A stretch of 36,226 nt of DNA from Thermohalobaculum sp039030715 (GCA_039030715.1 JBCCDU010000048.1:1-36226); one strand, 5' to 3'; shown: positions 17,770 through 26,391, counted from the first letter of the stretch. Notes: generated by a model from the letters alone, not told the origin. Translations and numbers: made by a program.

Positions 17770-17988
17770 GATCTTCTCCCGTCGTAGTCTTTGGTCTCCC
17801 CCGACCGTGCCGCTCCCAGCGTTGATCAAGCCGCCACGCTGCCCGATTTCGCACTGCCCCACAAGTGTCGGCTGAAGAAAACCGATGGCTCCACCAGACC
17901 GACGGCAAGTCTTAACCGACGATTGATCAATTCGTGTGAGCCTAGATGTGCTGGTTTCTACACGGGGGTGATTGGAGCTTTGCCGACA
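17770..17988. promoter_or_regulatory. Divergent promoter region between ABC importer and histidine kinase, with two TTGATCAA palindromes
   Basis: This 219-base gap contains no gene that I can support. It carries TTGATCAA twice (17822-17829 and 17923-17930), the second within a longer palindrome ATTGATCAAT (17922-17931). A GGTC-N6-GACC pair lies near 17793-17806. Both the importer operon (minus) and the kinase gene (plus) must be transcribed from here. The repeats are seen directly. Whether the GntR regulator or another factor binds them is unknown. Confidence 0.5.
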
Positions 17989-19866
17989 ATGTCGTTCTCG
18001 ATGAGGGCCGTTCTGGCCGTCACCTTTCTGCTGGCATCGGGTATCCCGTTGGCAGTGTTCTGGCTGTGGCCGCACTCTTCTGCCCTCGACAACAAGGTGG
18101 CGGAAGTCCACGAGCGTCATCTGCTGCTGGCCCGTAATCTCGGCCAGGCGATGGAGCTTTATCACCGCGACGTGACGGTTCTGTTCGAGACTTTCGCACC
18201 CGAGATTGCGGAAGGGCGCGGCGAGGTCGCGCGCGGCATGTTCGAAAACCTGCATTTCAGCGGCGTCTGCGTGGCGCAGCGCGCAAGCGGGCGCGTCATC
18301 TCGAGCTATATGGCCGAGGCCGCACCCTGTCCCGATCAGGTGCCGGGTGATCTTCTTGGCATGTTAAATGCGATGTCCGAGGGGGAAGGCGCCTCGCTTT
18401 CCGGCGTCATGAAACCTGAGGGGGCAGAGCCTCGGATCTATATCGTCAAACGGCTGGGTGAGCAGATTGTCTTCGGGGCGATCCGGACGGATTTCTTTAT
18501 CAAGATCCAGAAGAGCATCAGCTTCGGTCGCCTGGGCCACGCGGCCATCGTCGATCAGCATGGGCGTGTCCTTGCGCATCCATTGGACGAATGGGCTGCT
18601 GCTGCTCGCGACCTTTCGAAGGTTTCGGCGGTTCAGCGGATGCTGGCGGGCGAAAGCGGGGTCGAGACGTTCTACTCTCCCGCGCTGAAGGGTGACATGA
18701 TCGCTGGCTTTACCTCGGTCGAGGGGCCGGGATGGGGCGTGATGGTGCCCCAACCGGTGGTCGAGCTGGAGGAGGTTGCGGACAAGATCAACCGCGATGC
18801 CTTGCTGGTCTTTGCCATCGGCCTCGCGCTTTCGGCGGCGATTGCGTTCTTCGTGTCGGCGAGTATCTCCAACCGCATCAAGCGATTGCAGCGTGCGACG
18901 GCCCGGATGGCGGCAGGTGACACGAATGTGCGGGTCGAGGCACCCCCGACTTTCTGGCGCATTCGCGAGCTATCCACGCTGAAAGCTGGCTTCAACACCA
19001 TGTCCGAGCAGCTTGAACTGGCGCGCGCGGAGCTGATTGCGCAGTCCTATCGTTCGGGCCATGCGGATATGGCGGCGAGCACCCTGCACAATCTGCGCAA
19101 CGCAATGAACCCGCTGATCAATCGGGTGGCCGAGGCGCAAGCACTGCTGAGCCATGCACCGGGCGCGAAGCTGACCCTGGCGCTGGATCAACTGTCAGAG
19201 GAGAGCGTGGCGCCCGAACGTCGGGAAAAGCTGTTGCGGTATTGTTTGCTGAGCGCCTCCGAGATCGACACCTGGCGTATGCGTTTGGGCAAAAGCTTGG
19301 ATATTGCCAGCGGACAGTTCCGGCGTATCAAGGAGATGCTGGTCGCGCAGGAGCAATATGCCAACGAGCCTCCGGTCATCACCGGGGTCAATTTGCAGAA
19401 CCTGGTCGAGGAAGCGCTCAACCTGGTGCCGATTGACCGGCGCGACGCGGTGGATGTGCGCATAGAACCGTCGGTTGCTCAGTGCGCGGATGTCCAGGCC
19501 TCGCGCCTGCTGTTGCTGCAGGTCATCCAGAACCTGCTAACCAACGCCATCGAAGCGATTGAAGCGGCAGACGACCCAGAGCGGCGCGAGATCGTTATCG
19601 AATGCGCGCCCGATTTCGATGAAAACACTGAAGATGAGACCGCGATGACGCGGATAGTCGTACGCGATACCGGTTCGGGCATCGAAAACGGCGATCTAGA
19701 TGCGATCTTCAATTCCGGCTTCACAACCAAATCGGGCGGGCAGGGTGGGCTTGGCCTGCATTGGTGCGCGACCACCGTCAGCCGCATGAACGGGCGCGTT
19801 TTCGCTGAAAGCGAGGGCCGGGGCAAAGGCGCCAGCCTAAATGTCGTGTTACCCAATGTCGCTTGA
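17989..19866 (+). CDS. Membrane sensor histidine kinase with periplasmic Cache-like domain
   Basis: A 625-residue kinase. Membrane segment 1 is at about 6-27 and segment 2 at about 270-293, enclosing a periplasmic sensor domain of about 240 residues (double-Cache-like, judged from length and the GHAAIVDQHGRVLAHP segment). A HAMP linker follows (about 294-345). The phospho-acceptor region is STLHNLRNAMNPL with H367, a variant H-box, then N-box NLLTNAIEAIE (515-525), G1 DTGSGI (560-565) and G2 GGQGGLGLH (583-591). I chose ATG 17989 because the membrane segment follows at once and GGAG (17974-17977) lies upstream. The response regulator follows directly. Divergence from the ABC importer suggests it may sense that importer's substrate, which is inference. 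Confidence 0.88.
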   Translation: MSFSMRAVLAVTFLLASGIPLAVFWLWPHSSALDNKVAEVHERHLLLARNLGQAMELYHRDVTVLFETFAPEIAEGRGEVARGMFENLHFSGVCVAQRASGRVISSYMAEAAPCPDQVPGDLLGMLNAMSEGEGASLSGVMKPEGAEPRIYIVKRLGEQIVFGAIRTDFFIKIQKSISFGRLGHAAIVDQHGRVLAHPLDEWAAAARDLSKVSAVQRMLAGESGVETFYSPALKGDMIAGFTSVEGPGWGVMVPQPVVELEEVADKINRDALLVFAIGLALSAAIAFFVSASISNRIKRLQRATARMAAGDTNVRVEAPPTFWRIRELSTLKAGFNTMSEQLELARAELIAQSYRSGHADMAASTLHNLRNAMNPLINRVAEAQALLSHAPGAKLTLALDQLSEESVAPERREKLLRYCLLSASEIDTWRMRLGKSLDIASGQFRRIKEMLVAQEQYANEPPVITGVNLQNLVEEALNLVPIDRRDAVDVRIEPSVAQCADVQASRLLLLQVIQNLLTNAIEAIEAADDPERREIVIECAPDFDENTEDETAMTRIVVRDTGSGIENGDLDAIFNSGFTTKSGGQGGLGLHWCATTVSRMNGRVFAESEGRGKGASLNVVLPNVA

Positions 19867-19879
19867 GGGGTGGGCTGAG

Positions 19880-20398
19880 ATGAGAGCACCTGGTTCACCA
19901 CGCATTCGTGTCCTCGTCGCTGAGGATGAGCAGGATATTCTTGAGGATTATATGCTCGCGCTTGGCTCGCATGCGGCGCGGCACTCGGCGGAAAGCGCAA
20001 AGCTCGACGCATTGGAAAGCGATCTTTTCGGCGATACCGAAGCTGCGGCGCAGGGCGGCCCGCGTGAGGCCAGCTTCGATGTCGTGACGGCGATGCAGGG
20101 CCTGGACGCTCTGGACGAGCATGACCATGCACTCCGCGCCGACCGACCATTCGATATCGCGTTGATAGATGTACGTATGCCTCCCGGAATCGATGGGGTG
20201 GAGACAGCGACGCGGCTGCGAAAGGCCGATCCACGCATCCTGATCGGAATCGTGACAGGGCAGGCGGATCTGGAATTCGAAGAGATCGCGCGCCGGGTCA
20301 TGCCCAAGGAGCGGATCTTCTTCATCCGCAAGCCGTTCCTGCGCGACGAGATCCGCACGGCAGTGCTCGACCGGCTGCTGGGCTTCAGCGAGTCCTGA
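19880..20398 (+). CDS. Receiver-only response regulator with an insert between helix 1 and strand 2
   Basis: A 172-residue protein made of a single receiver domain. The acidic pair is E15-D16, the phospho-acceptor D97 (FDIALIDVRMPPG), the switch Thr T126 and the conserved Lys K151 (IRKPF). The distance from the acidic pair to D97 is about 81 residues, roughly twice the usual, because of an insert at about 30-65. No DNA-binding or enzymatic output domain is present, so it must act through protein contact or phosphorelay. ATG 19880 follows GAGGGGTGGG; an in-frame ATG at 19856, inside the kinase gene, is an alternative. It is presumably the partner of the upstream kinase. Its stop is one base from the end of the convergent IclR-type gene. 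Confidence 0.85.
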   Translation: MRAPGSPRIRVLVAEDEQDILEDYMLALGSHAARHSAESAKLDALESDLFGDTEAAAQGGPREASFDVVTAMQGLDALDEHDHALRADRPFDIALIDVRMPPGIDGVETATRLRKADPRILIGIVTGQADLEFEEIARRVMPKERIFFIRKPFLRDEIRTAVLDRLLGFSES

Positions 20399-20399
20399 C

Positions 20400-21185
20400 C
20401 TATCGGGGGTCTTCCGTCAGCAGACGAGACAACTCAGACGCCGCGTCCTTCAGGCTGTCCAGATGGCTGTAAGCCAGATCGATCGGCATCCGCGGTGTGG
20501 GTGCGTGGAACGCCAATGTCGAAACCATGCGCCCATGGGCATCGTTGATCGGAACCGCCAGGGCGATCATGCCCTCGATGAATTCTTCATTGTCCTCGGA
20601 GTGACCTCGCTCGCGGATCTGTTCGATATTGGCGAGCAGGGCGGCCTTGTCCGTCAGCGTGCGTTCGGTCTTCTGTTCGAGCGGCAGATTGGCCAACATC
20701 CGGTCCAGTCGGGCATCGCTGAAGGTGCTGAGGTAGAGCTTCCCGCTGGCGGTGCAGTGAAACGGCACCCGCGTGCCAATTGGCAATTGGATGCGCAGAG
20801 GCCATTCCGTCTCGACCCTGTCCAAATAAATCATCTCGCTGCGGTCCGCGATGGCGAGGTTGCAGGTCTCGCCGATCTGTTTGGCCAGCCGGTTCATCAC
20901 TGCCAGCCTGGCAGAGCGAATACGGGTGGAGGAGATGATGCCGGTTGCCATGAGGCGCATGCGCGGGCCGGGCGAGTAGGATCGGCCATCATGTTCGCGC
21001 TGCAGGAAGCCTTCGTCTTCCAGCGAGGTGAACAACCGGTGCAGCGTGGGTTTCGGCAGGTCCAGCGACCGGTTGATTTCGGTCGGCGTCGTTGGGACGC
21101 CGAGCCGAGCGATTTCTTCGAGGATCAGCAGCATGCGCAGACTGCGTGGTCTTGTGTCGGGAGGCCCGGTCTCGTCGTCCAGCAC
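20400..21185 (-). CDS. IclR-family transcriptional regulator (candidate regulator of sulfonate genes)
   Basis: A 261-residue regulator. The N-terminal winged helix (about 12-75) reads TPTEINRSLDLPKPTLHRLFTSLEDEGFL. The C-terminal effector domain (about 90-255) shows the family's GTRVPFHCTASGKLYL segment and a late NDAHGRMVSTLAFHAP strand. It is the last gene of the TRAP operon, 17 bases after the large membrane subunit gene, so it is probably co-transcribed and autoregulated. Isethionate gene clusters in other bacteria contain a regulator called IseR; I recall it as IclR-type but cannot verify that here. The likely binding site is the palindrome at 24611-24625. Confidence 0.93.
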   Translation of the reverse strand: MLDDETGPPDTRPRSLRMLLILEEIARLGVPTTPTEINRSLDLPKPTLHRLFTSLEDEGFLQREHDGRSYSPGPRMRLMATGIISSTRIRSARLAVMNRLAKQIGETCNLAIADRSEMIYLDRVETEWPLRIQLPIGTRVPFHCTASGKLYLSTFSDARLDRMLANLPLEQKTERTLTDKAALLANIEQIRERGHSEDNEEFIEGMIALAVPINDAHGRMVSTLAFHAPTPRMPIDLAYSHLDSLKDAASELSRLLTEDPR

Positions 21186-21202
21186 TGCTGATCCCCGCTT
21201 TG

Positions 21203-22564
21203 CTATCCTCTGTTCGGCAGCAACATGGTCGAAAGTTCGGGCACCATGGCAACCAACAACCAGACGGTCAGGAGGGAGACTAGATATGGCACCGTATATT
21301 TCAACAGACGCATGTATGGCACGCCGGTAACACCACTCGCTACATACAGATTTAGGCCGTATGGCGGCGTAATGAAGCCAATCGACGCCCCCACCAGGAA
21401 GATCACCGCAAAATGCACCGGGTCGACCCCGATGGAGTGAGCGATTGGCGCCAGGATCGGGGCCAGGATGATCGTCACTGGAAGGCTCTCCAGAACCATG
21501 CCGGAGAAGAAGACGATGACCATCGCGGTGAAAAGCACCGCATAGTAGCCGCCCATTCCGGTCACGAACATCTCGATCGTTTCCTTGGCGCCCAGAAGCG
21601 AGAGGATCTGCTGCATCACCACTGAAACCGCGATCAGCGGCGCGAGGATGCCGGTGATCTGAGCCGAACGGATGACTATGCTGGGCAGATCGGTCAGCCC
21701 GAAGCCCTTCACCAGGAACATCTCGCTATAGCCTTTCTGCTCGACGGGCCGGTCGAAGTCGAACTTCATCAACCGGAACAGCGGCAGGCAGATCAGCCCA
21801 ACGATGATACAGAAACCAACTGTCACGGCGGCAGCTTCGGTTGGCGAGAACTTGCCGGTATAGATGCCCCACAGCACTAGGCCGATGGCAAAGAAGCCAA
21901 GCCAGGCCCCGAAAGCCGTCTTGATCACGCGGCTCATCTGTAGCTTGATCAGGTGGCCCCAGCCGTTCATCTGGCAGATCGCCCAGCAGGCAATCTGCAT
22001 CCCGATGACCATCAGCGCACCGGGCAGAATGCCGCCGACGAAGAGGTCCGAGATCGGCAGATTCATCAGGAAGCCATAGACGATGAAGATGATTGAGGGC
22101 GGGATGATGATCCCCACCGTGCCGCCCGAGGCCGCAGTGGCCGCCGCGAAACGCTCGTCATATCCGCCGTCGACCATCTCGGGATGCATCATCGAGCCGA
22201 TGGTGGCCGTGGTGGCCGAGTTCGAGCCTGAGATCGCCGCGAAGAGGCCACAAGCGCCCAGACATGCCATTGCCAGACCGCCCCTGACCCAACCGAAGCA
22301 GGAATAGGCAAAGTCGGTTAGTCGCTTCGCGATCCCCGATGCGTTGATCAAGTCGCCGGTAAGGATGAAGAGCGGCATGGCCAGGAGGGCAAAGCCGTCC
22401 GTGAACACATCGGACAGTGCGACGCCGATATTGTCGAGCGTGAGGCCCAATACGAAGCTGCATCCCACGACCCAGAAACCGATAACCAGAAAGATCGGCA
22501 CCCCCAGCATGAACAGCATCGTCACGCCCAGGGAGATGATGGTAACCCAAGATCCGTCAGTCAT
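21203..22564 (-). CDS. TRAP transporter large membrane subunit (DctM type)
   Basis: A 453-residue multi-span membrane protein, the transport subunit of a sodium-driven TRAP importer. DctM landmarks are MPLFILTGDLINASGIAKRL, GLFAAISGSNSATTATIG, GGTVGIIIPPSI and the GASIGFITPPYGLNLYV loop near the end. It is slightly longer than the common 425-430 residues because of a hydrophilic connector (about 265-295). It starts 14 bases after the small subunit gene and is followed by the IclR gene. In sulfonate clusters the corresponding TRAP genes are named IseKLM, but I do not assign a letter here. Confidence 0.95.
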   Translation of the reverse strand: MTDGSWVTIISLGVTMLFMLGVPIFLVIGFWVVGCSFVLGLTLDNIGVALSDVFTDGFALLAMPLFILTGDLINASGIAKRLTDFAYSCFGWVRGGLAMACLGACGLFAAISGSNSATTATIGSMMHPEMVDGGYDERFAAATAASGGTVGIIIPPSIIFIVYGFLMNLPISDLFVGGILPGALMVIGMQIACWAICQMNGWGHLIKLQMSRVIKTAFGAWLGFFAIGLVLWGIYTGKFSPTEAAAVTVGFCIIVGLICLPLFRLMKFDFDRPVEQKGYSEMFLVKGFGLTDLPSIVIRSAQITGILAPLIAVSVVMQQILSLLGAKETIEMFVTGMGGYYAVLFTAMVIVFFSGMVLESLPVTIILAPILAPIAHSIGVDPVHFAVIFLVGASIGFITPPYGLNLYVASGVTGVPYMRLLKYTVPYLVSLLTVWLLVAMVPELSTMLLPNRG

Positions 22565-22578
22565 ATCTGCACCCCCCT

Positions 22579-23247
22579 CTATTCGCCGCCAATGCCGCTG
22601 GCGAGGATCATCTCCTCGTTCTCGCGATAGCGACGCAGGTCATCGATGTAGTTTTCGATCACCCGGCCGCTCAGCAAGATCCAGCTCAGCGGAACGCAGA
22701 CATAGAACCACCACTGCATGACGTCGTCGGTGCCCAGTAGGATCTGGAAGTTCGAAGCGGAATTCGCAGTTTGTTTCAGGGTCGTTACGATCACGATGAT
22801 CGAGAAAGTCACCCACAACACCATGTCCAGCGAAAGGCACATAAGTTGACCGAAGCGGGGTAGGTTCACCCGAACCTCGGTAAAGCGAAGATGCGCGCGC
22901 AACCGGGTGTTATAGGCACAACCGACCCAGGTCATGATCAGGAAGAGATAGGGGGGCAGCGTGGTCGACCAGGGCTCCTGCACCTGAAAGACAAAGCGGC
23001 GGATCACCTCGACAAAGATGATGCCGGCGATGATTAGATAAGTGGCGACCAGCACGGTCTTCTCGAAATACTTGTCGAGAAAGGGCACCTTCCGGAACAG
23101 CAGCATCACGAGGTAGCCCCCGCCAATCGCAAGGATCGCACCGAAGAGATAGGCCCCCGGTCCATTCAGTGCCTCGGAGATATCAAACGCGTCCATGGAC
23201 AGGAGCGCGCCGACGATCTCTCCGAGGCTCGCAAAAATATCGAGCAT
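22579..23247 (-). CDS. TRAP transporter small membrane subunit (DctQ type)
   Basis: A 222-residue membrane protein that pairs with DctM. The usual four-segment core begins near residue 63 and carries RRFVFQVQEPWSTTLPPYLFLIMTWVGCAYNTRLRAHLRF, abridged here to its hallmark EPWS and R-x-x-H parts. An extra hydrophobic segment at about 31-51 precedes it, making the protein longer than most DctQ proteins (about 160-190). It lies 100 bases after the periplasmic protein gene, with a strong hairpin in that gap, and 14 bases before the DctM gene. Confidence 0.9.
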   Translation of the reverse strand: MLDIFASLGEIVGALLSMDAFDISEALNGPGAYLFGAILAIGGGYLVMLLFRKVPFLDKYFEKTVLVATYLIIAGIIFVEVIRRFVFQVQEPWSTTLPPYLFLIMTWVGCAYNTRLRAHLRFTEVRVNLPRFGQLMCLSLDMVLWVTFSIIVIVTTLKQTANSASNFQILLGTDDVMQWWFYVCVPLSWILLSGRVIENYIDDLRRYRENEEMILASGIGGE

Positions 23248-23304
23248 TCCGTTTTCCTCCCGGATGGGTCAGCTTTGTGCGGACCGCTTTGTTGTCTCGG
23301 GTTA

Positions 23305-23329
23305 ACGCCCCGCCTCGGGGGCGGGGCGT
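23305..23329 (-). other. Perfect intergenic hairpin between TRAP periplasmic and membrane subunit genes
   Basis: ACGCCCCGCC, loop of five bases, GGCGGGGCGT forms a perfect ten-pair, very GC-rich stem in the 100-base gap after the binding-protein gene. No T-run follows on the minus strand. It fits a partial terminator or an RNA-protecting stem that would keep the periplasmic subunit more abundant than the membrane subunits. The structure is seen directly and the role is inferred. Confidence 0.7.
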
Positions 23330-23347
23330 CGGGTCGTCTGCTTCGGA

Positions 23348-24583
23348 TCAGGCGCTTCTCCACCAGCGGCGGGGTTCTACATTCTCCGGCAGCATGTCTG
23401 CGGGCACTTCGCGCGCAACACGGTGCAGTTCGGTATAGGTGTCCATACCGCCAGCCCATTTGTTGATGCGCTCGCGCCACTGCTCCCACGGCCCGGGGTT
23501 GAACTCGGGCGAGCACATTTCCTCGGCCTTCTTGATCTCGGCATCGGGCAGGAATGCCATGCGGACATTGTCCCTGGCGAAGATCGTGTTCGGAAGCTGC
23601 GGGTCCGAATAGCCGACGGTTTTAACCAGTGCCGCTTCGTTCGCCGCCTGGACGTGAACCTGTGCGGTATAGGCTGACTCCATCACCGCATCCTGCAACT
23701 CGCCGCTGAGGCTATCGAAGACCTTGGTTGACATCGACGTGTGCTCGGTGCCGCAGAAGAACCGCAGATCGACACATTGCGAGACGACCGGCGACATGTT
23801 GGCATAGGCCACGGCGGACGCCCAGGTTTCGGCGCCGTCGATGAGGCCCTGTTTCAATCCGTCGAGGGTCTCTTCCCAGGCCACCGGAACCGGGTTCAGG
23901 TTCAGCAGGTCCATCGCAATCCGGCCAAGCTGGGTGCCCGTGACGCGGTTTTTCGTGCCGAACAGTGTCTCGATCTTGTCGACCGTGGGGGCGTCCTGCC
24001 ACTTCAGGCCCAGTTGGATGCCGCGCAACTCGCAATGGCTGAACAGGAACTTCAGGCCGTGGCGCTTCTCCAGTGGCTCGCGCAGGATCGCGTTACTCTC
24101 GGGGCTGTACAAGAAGTGGTACTGCGCGGCCCGGCCCGGGAAGACATAGGCGTAATCCAGCACGTTCAGATAAGGCGCGCCCCCCGCCGAGTTTTGGGTC
24201 GAAGCGGCGTAAATGTCGGTGATGCCCTGCTGGGTTTTCTTCACGCAGGAGAGCTGACCGCAGATCTGGTTGTCGCCGATGAACTCGATTCGAATCTCGC
24301 CGTCGGTGCGCTCCTCCAAATCCTGGGCAAAGAACAGCGCGCCTGCCCGCTCGATCAGCAGGTTGCGGGCATTGAAGCCGGCGGCGCCGAATTTCAGGGT
24401 GTGCTTGGCCTCTTTGCTGAAACGCTTTTCGTAAGTGGATTCAGCAGCTTGAGCCAGTCCCGACAGCGTCGCCGCACCGCCGAGACCACCAGCGGCGATC
24501 AGGGTGGACGACAAGCCGTATCGGCCTGCGACGCGGAACAGATCGCGCCGCGAAATCTGGTCTAGCGGGTTGGATGAAGTCAT
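23348..24583 (-). CDS. TRAP transporter periplasmic substrate-binding protein (DctP type, Tat signal)
   Basis: A 411-residue binding protein. The N-terminus carries a twin-arginine signal (SRRDLFRVAG, then a hydrophobic stretch ending in GLAQAAES), so it is exported folded. DctP features include FIGDNQICGQLSC, an ADIYAAST-like segment after TQQGIT, and an EETLDGLKQGLIDGAETW stretch, the family's ligand-binding signature. It is longer than most DctP proteins (about 330), closer to the DctP2/SiaP-related long form. The ATG at 24583 has GGAGGA five bases upstream, which excludes the upstream in-frame TTG. It is the first gene of the TRAP operon and faces the dehydrogenase gene across a 103-base promoter region. 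The ligand is inferred to be isethionate from the enzymes opposite. Confidence 0.93.
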   Translation of the reverse strand: MTSSNPLDQISRRDLFRVAGRYGLSSTLIAAGGLGGAATLSGLAQAAESTYEKRFSKEAKHTLKFGAAGFNARNLLIERAGALFFAQDLEERTDGEIRIEFIGDNQICGQLSCVKKTQQGITDIYAASTQNSAGGAPYLNVLDYAYVFPGRAAQYHFLYSPESNAILREPLEKRHGLKFLFSHCELRGIQLGLKWQDAPTVDKIETLFGTKNRVTGTQLGRIAMDLLNLNPVPVAWEETLDGLKQGLIDGAETWASAVAYANMSPVVSQCVDLRFFCGTEHTSMSTKVFDSLSGELQDAVMESAYTAQVHVQAANEAALVKTVGYSDPQLPNTIFARDNVRMAFLPDAEIKKAEEMCSPEFNPGPWEQWRERINKWAGGMDTYTELHRVAREVPADMLPENVEPRRWWRSA

Positions 24584-24610
24584 GGATTCCTCCGTCAAAG
24601 TTTGATTATC

Positions 24611-24625
24611 GAGACTTGTAGTCTC
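24611..24625. promoter_or_regulatory. Palindrome GAGACT-TGT-AGTCTC, candidate IclR operator in shared promoter
   Basis: A perfect 6-3-6 inverted repeat lies in the AT-rich 103-base gap between the TRAP operon (minus) and the dehydrogenase-xsc-soe operon (plus). Its place and symmetry suit a dimeric regulator, and the IclR-type gene at the end of the TRAP operon is the obvious candidate. I could not assign convincing -35 and -10 boxes. The palindrome is seen directly; the binding partner is inferred. Confidence 0.6.
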
Positions 24626-24686
24626 ATTAAAAACATAATATGTGTGTCAGAGCAAGACAAAGAATCAGCAGCCGGGGAGGCAGCAG

Positions 24687-26303
24687 ATGGATGGGATCGA
24701 GGCAGACTTCATCATCGTTGGCGCCGGGTCGGCTGGATGCGTGCTCGCAAATCGCCTCAGCGCGGACACCCGGAGCAAGGTTTTGCTGCTCGAGGCGGGC
24801 GGGCGTGACTGGAACCCCTGGATCCATGTGCCGGTTGGCTACTTCAAGACGCTACACAACCCGAATACGGACTGGTGCTATCGGACCGAGTCCGATCCTG
24901 GTCTGAATGGGCGGTCCCTGGACTGGCCGCGGGGCAAGACCCTTGGCGGGTCGAGCTCGATCAACGGTCTGCTCTATGTCAGAGGTCAGAAAGAAGACTA
25001 CGATCACTGGGCGCAGCTTGGTAACCGCGGCTGGGGCTATGACGATGTGCTACCGCTTTTTCGCCGCTCCGAAACCCACGAGGATGGCGAGACAACCCTG
25101 CACGGCGGCAGGGGAGGCCTGTCGGTTTCACGCATCCGTGCCAAGAGCGAGATCGCCGAGGCATTCATTGGCGCAGCGGTCGAAATGGGCGTGCCGCGCA
25201 CGGACGACTACAATGGCGAGGATCAGGAGGGGGCGGGCTATTTCCACCAGACCGCGCGAGGAGGTTTTCGCTGTTCCAGCGCACGGGCCTTTCTGAATCC
25301 GGCACGCTCGCGCGATAATCTTGAGATCATTACGCACGCCCATACGCAAGAACTGATTTTTGCCGAAGACGATCCCAAGAAAGTCGTTGGTGTGCGCTAT
25401 GACCGCAAAGGCGTCTCTTCGGTCGCGAAGCTGAAGCCCGGAGGTGAGGTGGTTCTATCGGCGGGGGCGATCGGCTCGCCGCAGATCCTGGAGCTTTCAG
25501 GGATCGGTCGGGGTGAGGTGCTCTCCAAGGCCGGTGTGACCCCGCGCCACGAGCTTTCGGGCGTGGGGGAGTGCTTACAGGATCATCTGCAGATCCGCCT
25601 GGTCTACGAGGTCAATGTCCAGACGCTGAACGACGCGATCAACCACTTCATCCCGCGTATCGGAATCGGCATGCAGTACGTGTTCTTTCGCAAGGGGCCG
25701 ATGAGCCTCGGCGCAAGTCAGGTCGCGGTTTTCGCGAAATCTATGGAGGGGTTGGAGACACCGGATATCCAATTCCACTTTCAGCCGCTCAGCGCGGACA
25801 AACCGGGGATCGAGATGCACCCATTTTCCGGCATCACATCTTCGGTCTGCCAATTGCGACCCGAAAGTCGTGGCCACATCCATATCGTGAGCCCGAAGGC
25901 CGCCGACTATCCGAAGATCGTGCCGAATTATCTGTCCGCCACGGCGGATCAGCTTTGCGCCGTGCGGGCGGTCAAGTTTGCGCGCGCCATGACCAAGACC
26001 AGCGCGCTCAGCCCCTATATCGTGCGCGAACATGTGCCGGAGAGGGCGCCCGAAACCGACGAACAGTTGCTGGAGGTCGCGCGCAATATCAGCCAGACGA
26101 TCTATCACCCCACCAGCACCTGCCGGATGGGCCAGGACGAGGAGGCGGTCGTGGACGACCGTCTGCGCGTTCGCGGCATTGCCGGGCTTCGTGTTGCCGA
26201 TGCCTCGATCATGCCGGCCATTGTCAGCGGAAACACCAACGCGCCCGCGATCATGATCGGCGAAAAGGCAAGCGACATGATGCTGGAAGACCGGCGCGCC
26301 TGA
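24687..26303 (+). CDS. iseJ: GMC-family FAD dehydrogenase, probable isethionate dehydrogenase (IseJ-like)
   Basis: A 538-residue flavoprotein of the choline dehydrogenase group. The FAD dinucleotide motif is GAGSAG (12-17), followed by LLLEAGG. GMC signature 1 is GKTLGGSSSINGLLYVRG, and signature 2 reads GAIGSPQILELSGIG. The catalytic pair is H474 in YHPTSTCRMG and an Asn in the late GNTNAPAIMIGEKA segment (N516/N518). The start at 24687 follows GGGGAGG by six bases. The family oxidises primary alcohols to aldehydes with electrons passed to quinone. Because it is followed by xsc and faces a TRAP importer, oxidation of isethionate (2-hydroxyethanesulfonate) to sulfoacetaldehyde is the best inference, as for IseJ of Cupriavidus necator. 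Choline or another sulfonate alcohol cannot be excluded from sequence alone. Confidence 0.8.
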   Translation: MDGIEADFIIVGAGSAGCVLANRLSADTRSKVLLLEAGGRDWNPWIHVPVGYFKTLHNPNTDWCYRTESDPGLNGRSLDWPRGKTLGGSSSINGLLYVRGQKEDYDHWAQLGNRGWGYDDVLPLFRRSETHEDGETTLHGGRGGLSVSRIRAKSEIAEAFIGAAVEMGVPRTDDYNGEDQEGAGYFHQTARGGFRCSSARAFLNPARSRDNLEIITHAHTQELIFAEDDPKKVVGVRYDRKGVSSVAKLKPGGEVVLSAGAIGSPQILELSGIGRGEVLSKAGVTPRHELSGVGECLQDHLQIRLVYEVNVQTLNDAINHFIPRIGIGMQYVFFRKGPMSLGASQVAVFAKSMEGLETPDIQFHFQPLSADKPGIEMHPFSGITSSVCQLRPESRGHIHIVSPKAADYPKIVPNYLSATADQLCAVRAVKFARAMTKTSALSPYIVREHVPERAPETDEQLLEVARNISQTIYHPTSTCRMGQDEEAVVDDRLRVRGIAGLRVADASIMPAIVSGNTNAPAIMIGEKASDMMLEDRRA

Positions 26304-26391
26304 GACATTCGACCGACAGGGATCCGAGAGACGCAATCGAAACAACGCCCTTTCCTGGGCGGCCATGATCACCACTTATGGGAGATAAGCC

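Noticed and set aside
17791..17988. N-terminal extension of the histidine kinase by 66 residues
   Set aside because: The extension is not kinase-like, runs through the promoter region and has no ribosome site. A membrane segment begins right after ATG 17989.
23305..23329. Hairpin as a true intrinsic terminator
   Set aside because: No T-run follows the stem in the direction of transcription, and the downstream TRAP genes clearly belong to the same system.
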